Shown here one piece after another: positions 63,195 through 64,000 of a stretch of DNA of 64,000 nucleotides. Each line of letters opens with the position of its first letter. The stretch's first letter is position 1. A program made the position numbers and the translations under genes. Origin of the DNA: Haloarcula limicola (GTDB taxonomy: Archaea > Halobacteriota > Halobacteria > Halobacteriales > Haloarculaceae). The notes under the pieces were generated by a model. The model was given only the letters and a program-made list of their open reading frames with translations, was not told the DNA's origin and ran no database searches. The DNA lies in the NCBI RefSeq assembly GCF_010119205.1, contig NZ_WRXM01000001.1, positions 1 to 64,000 of the forward strand, read 5' to 3'.

Positions 63195-64000
63195 GTGACA
63201 CGGTTCGTCCTCTACGGCGGGAAAGGCGGCGTCGGGAAGACCACCGTCGCGGCGGCGACGGGGCTGCGACTGGCGCGCGAAGACCACGAGACGCTGGTGG
63301 TCTCGACCGACCCGGCTCACTCGCTGGCCGATTCCCTCGGCGTCGCTCTCGGCGGTGACCCGACCGAGATACGTGAGAACCTCTGGGGCGTCGAGGTCGA
63401 CCCGCAGGCGGGCGTCGACCGCTACCGCGTGCTGTTCGAGGCGCTGGCCGACGAGTTGGACGACGCCGGGATCAGCCTCGACGAGGAGGAGGTGGCGACG
63501 CTGTTCTCCTCGGGCGTCGCGCCCGGCAGCGACGAGCTCGCCGCGCTGGAGGGGCTGGCGACGTACGTCGACAGCGACCGCTGGGACCGCGTCGTCTTCG
63601 ACACCGCGCCGACCGGTCACACGCTCAGGCTGCTCGACCTGCCGTCGGTGATCGACCGCGGGATGGCGACGGCGCTGGACCTCCGCGACCAGGTGCGACG
63701 GAAGGTCGACGCCACGCGGACGATGCTGTTCGGGCCGATGGGACGCAAGCGCCGCGGGGAGCACGACGACTTCACGGAGATGCGCGAGCGGATGGAGCGC
63801 GTGGCGACGGTCCTTCGAGACCCCGAACAGACCGAGTTCCGCGTCGTCACGATCCCCGAGACGATGGCGGTCCGCGAGAGCGAGCGTCTCGTCGACCGGT
63901 TGGGCGAGTTCGGGATCCCGGTGACGACGCTCGTCGTGAACAAGGTCATCGAAGACCCGGGCGACTGCGAGCGCTGTCTCGGGAAGCAGGCCGTCCAGGA
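63195..64000 (+). CDS. ArsA/GET3-family ATPase, 5' part only
   Basis: The first 268 codons of a gene that runs off the window. Start GTG 63195, then deviant Walker A GGKGGVGKTT (residues 9-18), STDPAHSLADSLG, and FDTAPTGHTLRLLDLP, the signatures of ArsA/GET3. A CxxC pair (CERC) near the end fits GET3-like dimer zinc sites. Arsenite pump ATPase and tail-anchored-protein targeting factor cannot be told apart from the fragment; no arsenic genes are near. No promoter clearly seen. Confidence 0.9.
   Translation, partial: MTRFVLYGGKGGVGKTTVAAATGLRLAREDHETLVVSTDPAHSLADSLGVALGGDPTEIRENLWGVEVDPQAGVDRYRVLFEALADELDDAGISLDEEEVATLFSSGVAPGSDELAALEGLATYVDSDRWDRVVFDTAPTGHTLRLLDLPSVIDRGMATALDLRDQVRRKVDATRTMLFGPMGRKRRGEHDDFTEMRERMERVATVLRDPEQTEFRVVTIPETMAVRESERLVDRLGEFGIPVTTLVVNKVIEDPGDCERCLGKQAVQ

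Overview
The window is a high-GC, gene-dense stretch of chromosome from an extremely halophilic archaeon (class Halobacteria). Its proteins are strongly acidic. Many genes have a TATA-like element about 25 bases before the start codon and little or no leader. It carries archaeal information genes (TFB, aIF2-beta, RNA polymerase subunits D, N and K, S13/S4/S11, L18e/L13/S9/S2, RNase J, Rpa1/Rpap1) and isoprenoid-lipid genes (mevalonate kinase, isopentenyl phosphate kinase, prenyl synthase). No transposase, integrase or CRISPR array was seen, so this looks like core chromosome.

Layout. Bases 1-50 are the 3' end of a 5S rRNA gene, followed by a 15-bp terminator-like hairpin; the window opens at the end of an rRNA operon. 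Bases 190-3536 hold a GH3 glycosidase, an alpha/beta hydrolase and a NikR-like regulator. Bases 3657-9918 hold a five-gene signalling block: a VWA protein, a Ser/Thr kinase with FHA domain, a PP2C phosphatase, a zinc-ribbon/FHA adaptor and a membrane protein with a zinc ribbon. It resembles the VWA-kinase-PP2C triads known from bacteria and is the best candidate for a poorly described system. Bases 9915-15230 hold archease, a structured gene-poor interval, a MutS-like ATPase, a cupredoxin and zinc-ribbon membrane proteins. Bases 15250-24459 hold the helicase Lhr, an ArfB-like creatininase-fold protein, FBPase, the ssDNA-binding operon rpa1-rpap1-rpe, and an ArfC-like reductase.

Bases 24470-32544 hold thioredoxin reductase, small regulators, TFB, aIF2-beta, a DMT exporter facing a HTH regulator, and a UDG-like protein. 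Bases 32668-37654 form an acyl-CoA (propionyl-CoA) carboxylase locus (pccB, pccX, pccA) followed by biotin ligase birA, so enzyme and cofactor attachment are together. Bases 37672-41677 hold UspA, a SHOCT protein, an amidohydrolase, an HD phosphohydrolase and a tyrosine phosphatase. Bases 41846-45046 form a tight operon: cofD (coenzyme F420), a Dus-like protein, a CitG-like protein and a DUF447 protein.

Bases 45235-53729 are mainly translation and transcription: S17e, an Mrp-type Fe-S carrier, then tRNA-Ser, rps13-rps4-rps11-rpoD, tRNA-Leu, rpl18e-rpl13-rps9-rpoN-rpoK-eno-rps2. Four accessory genes including a cytochrome P450 follow. The lipid and RNA block mvk-ipk-(membrane protein)-rnj-idsA closes the window, with a GYD protein and a truncated ArsA-type ATPase.

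Most notable observations: the signalling block; a 186-bp near-identical inverted duplication joining the disordered parts of two unrelated genes (7708-7893 and 20933-21118); a long, hairpin-rich leader before RNase J; a structured RNA candidate near 10.5 kb; and operator-like symmetric sites at 28307 and 31066.
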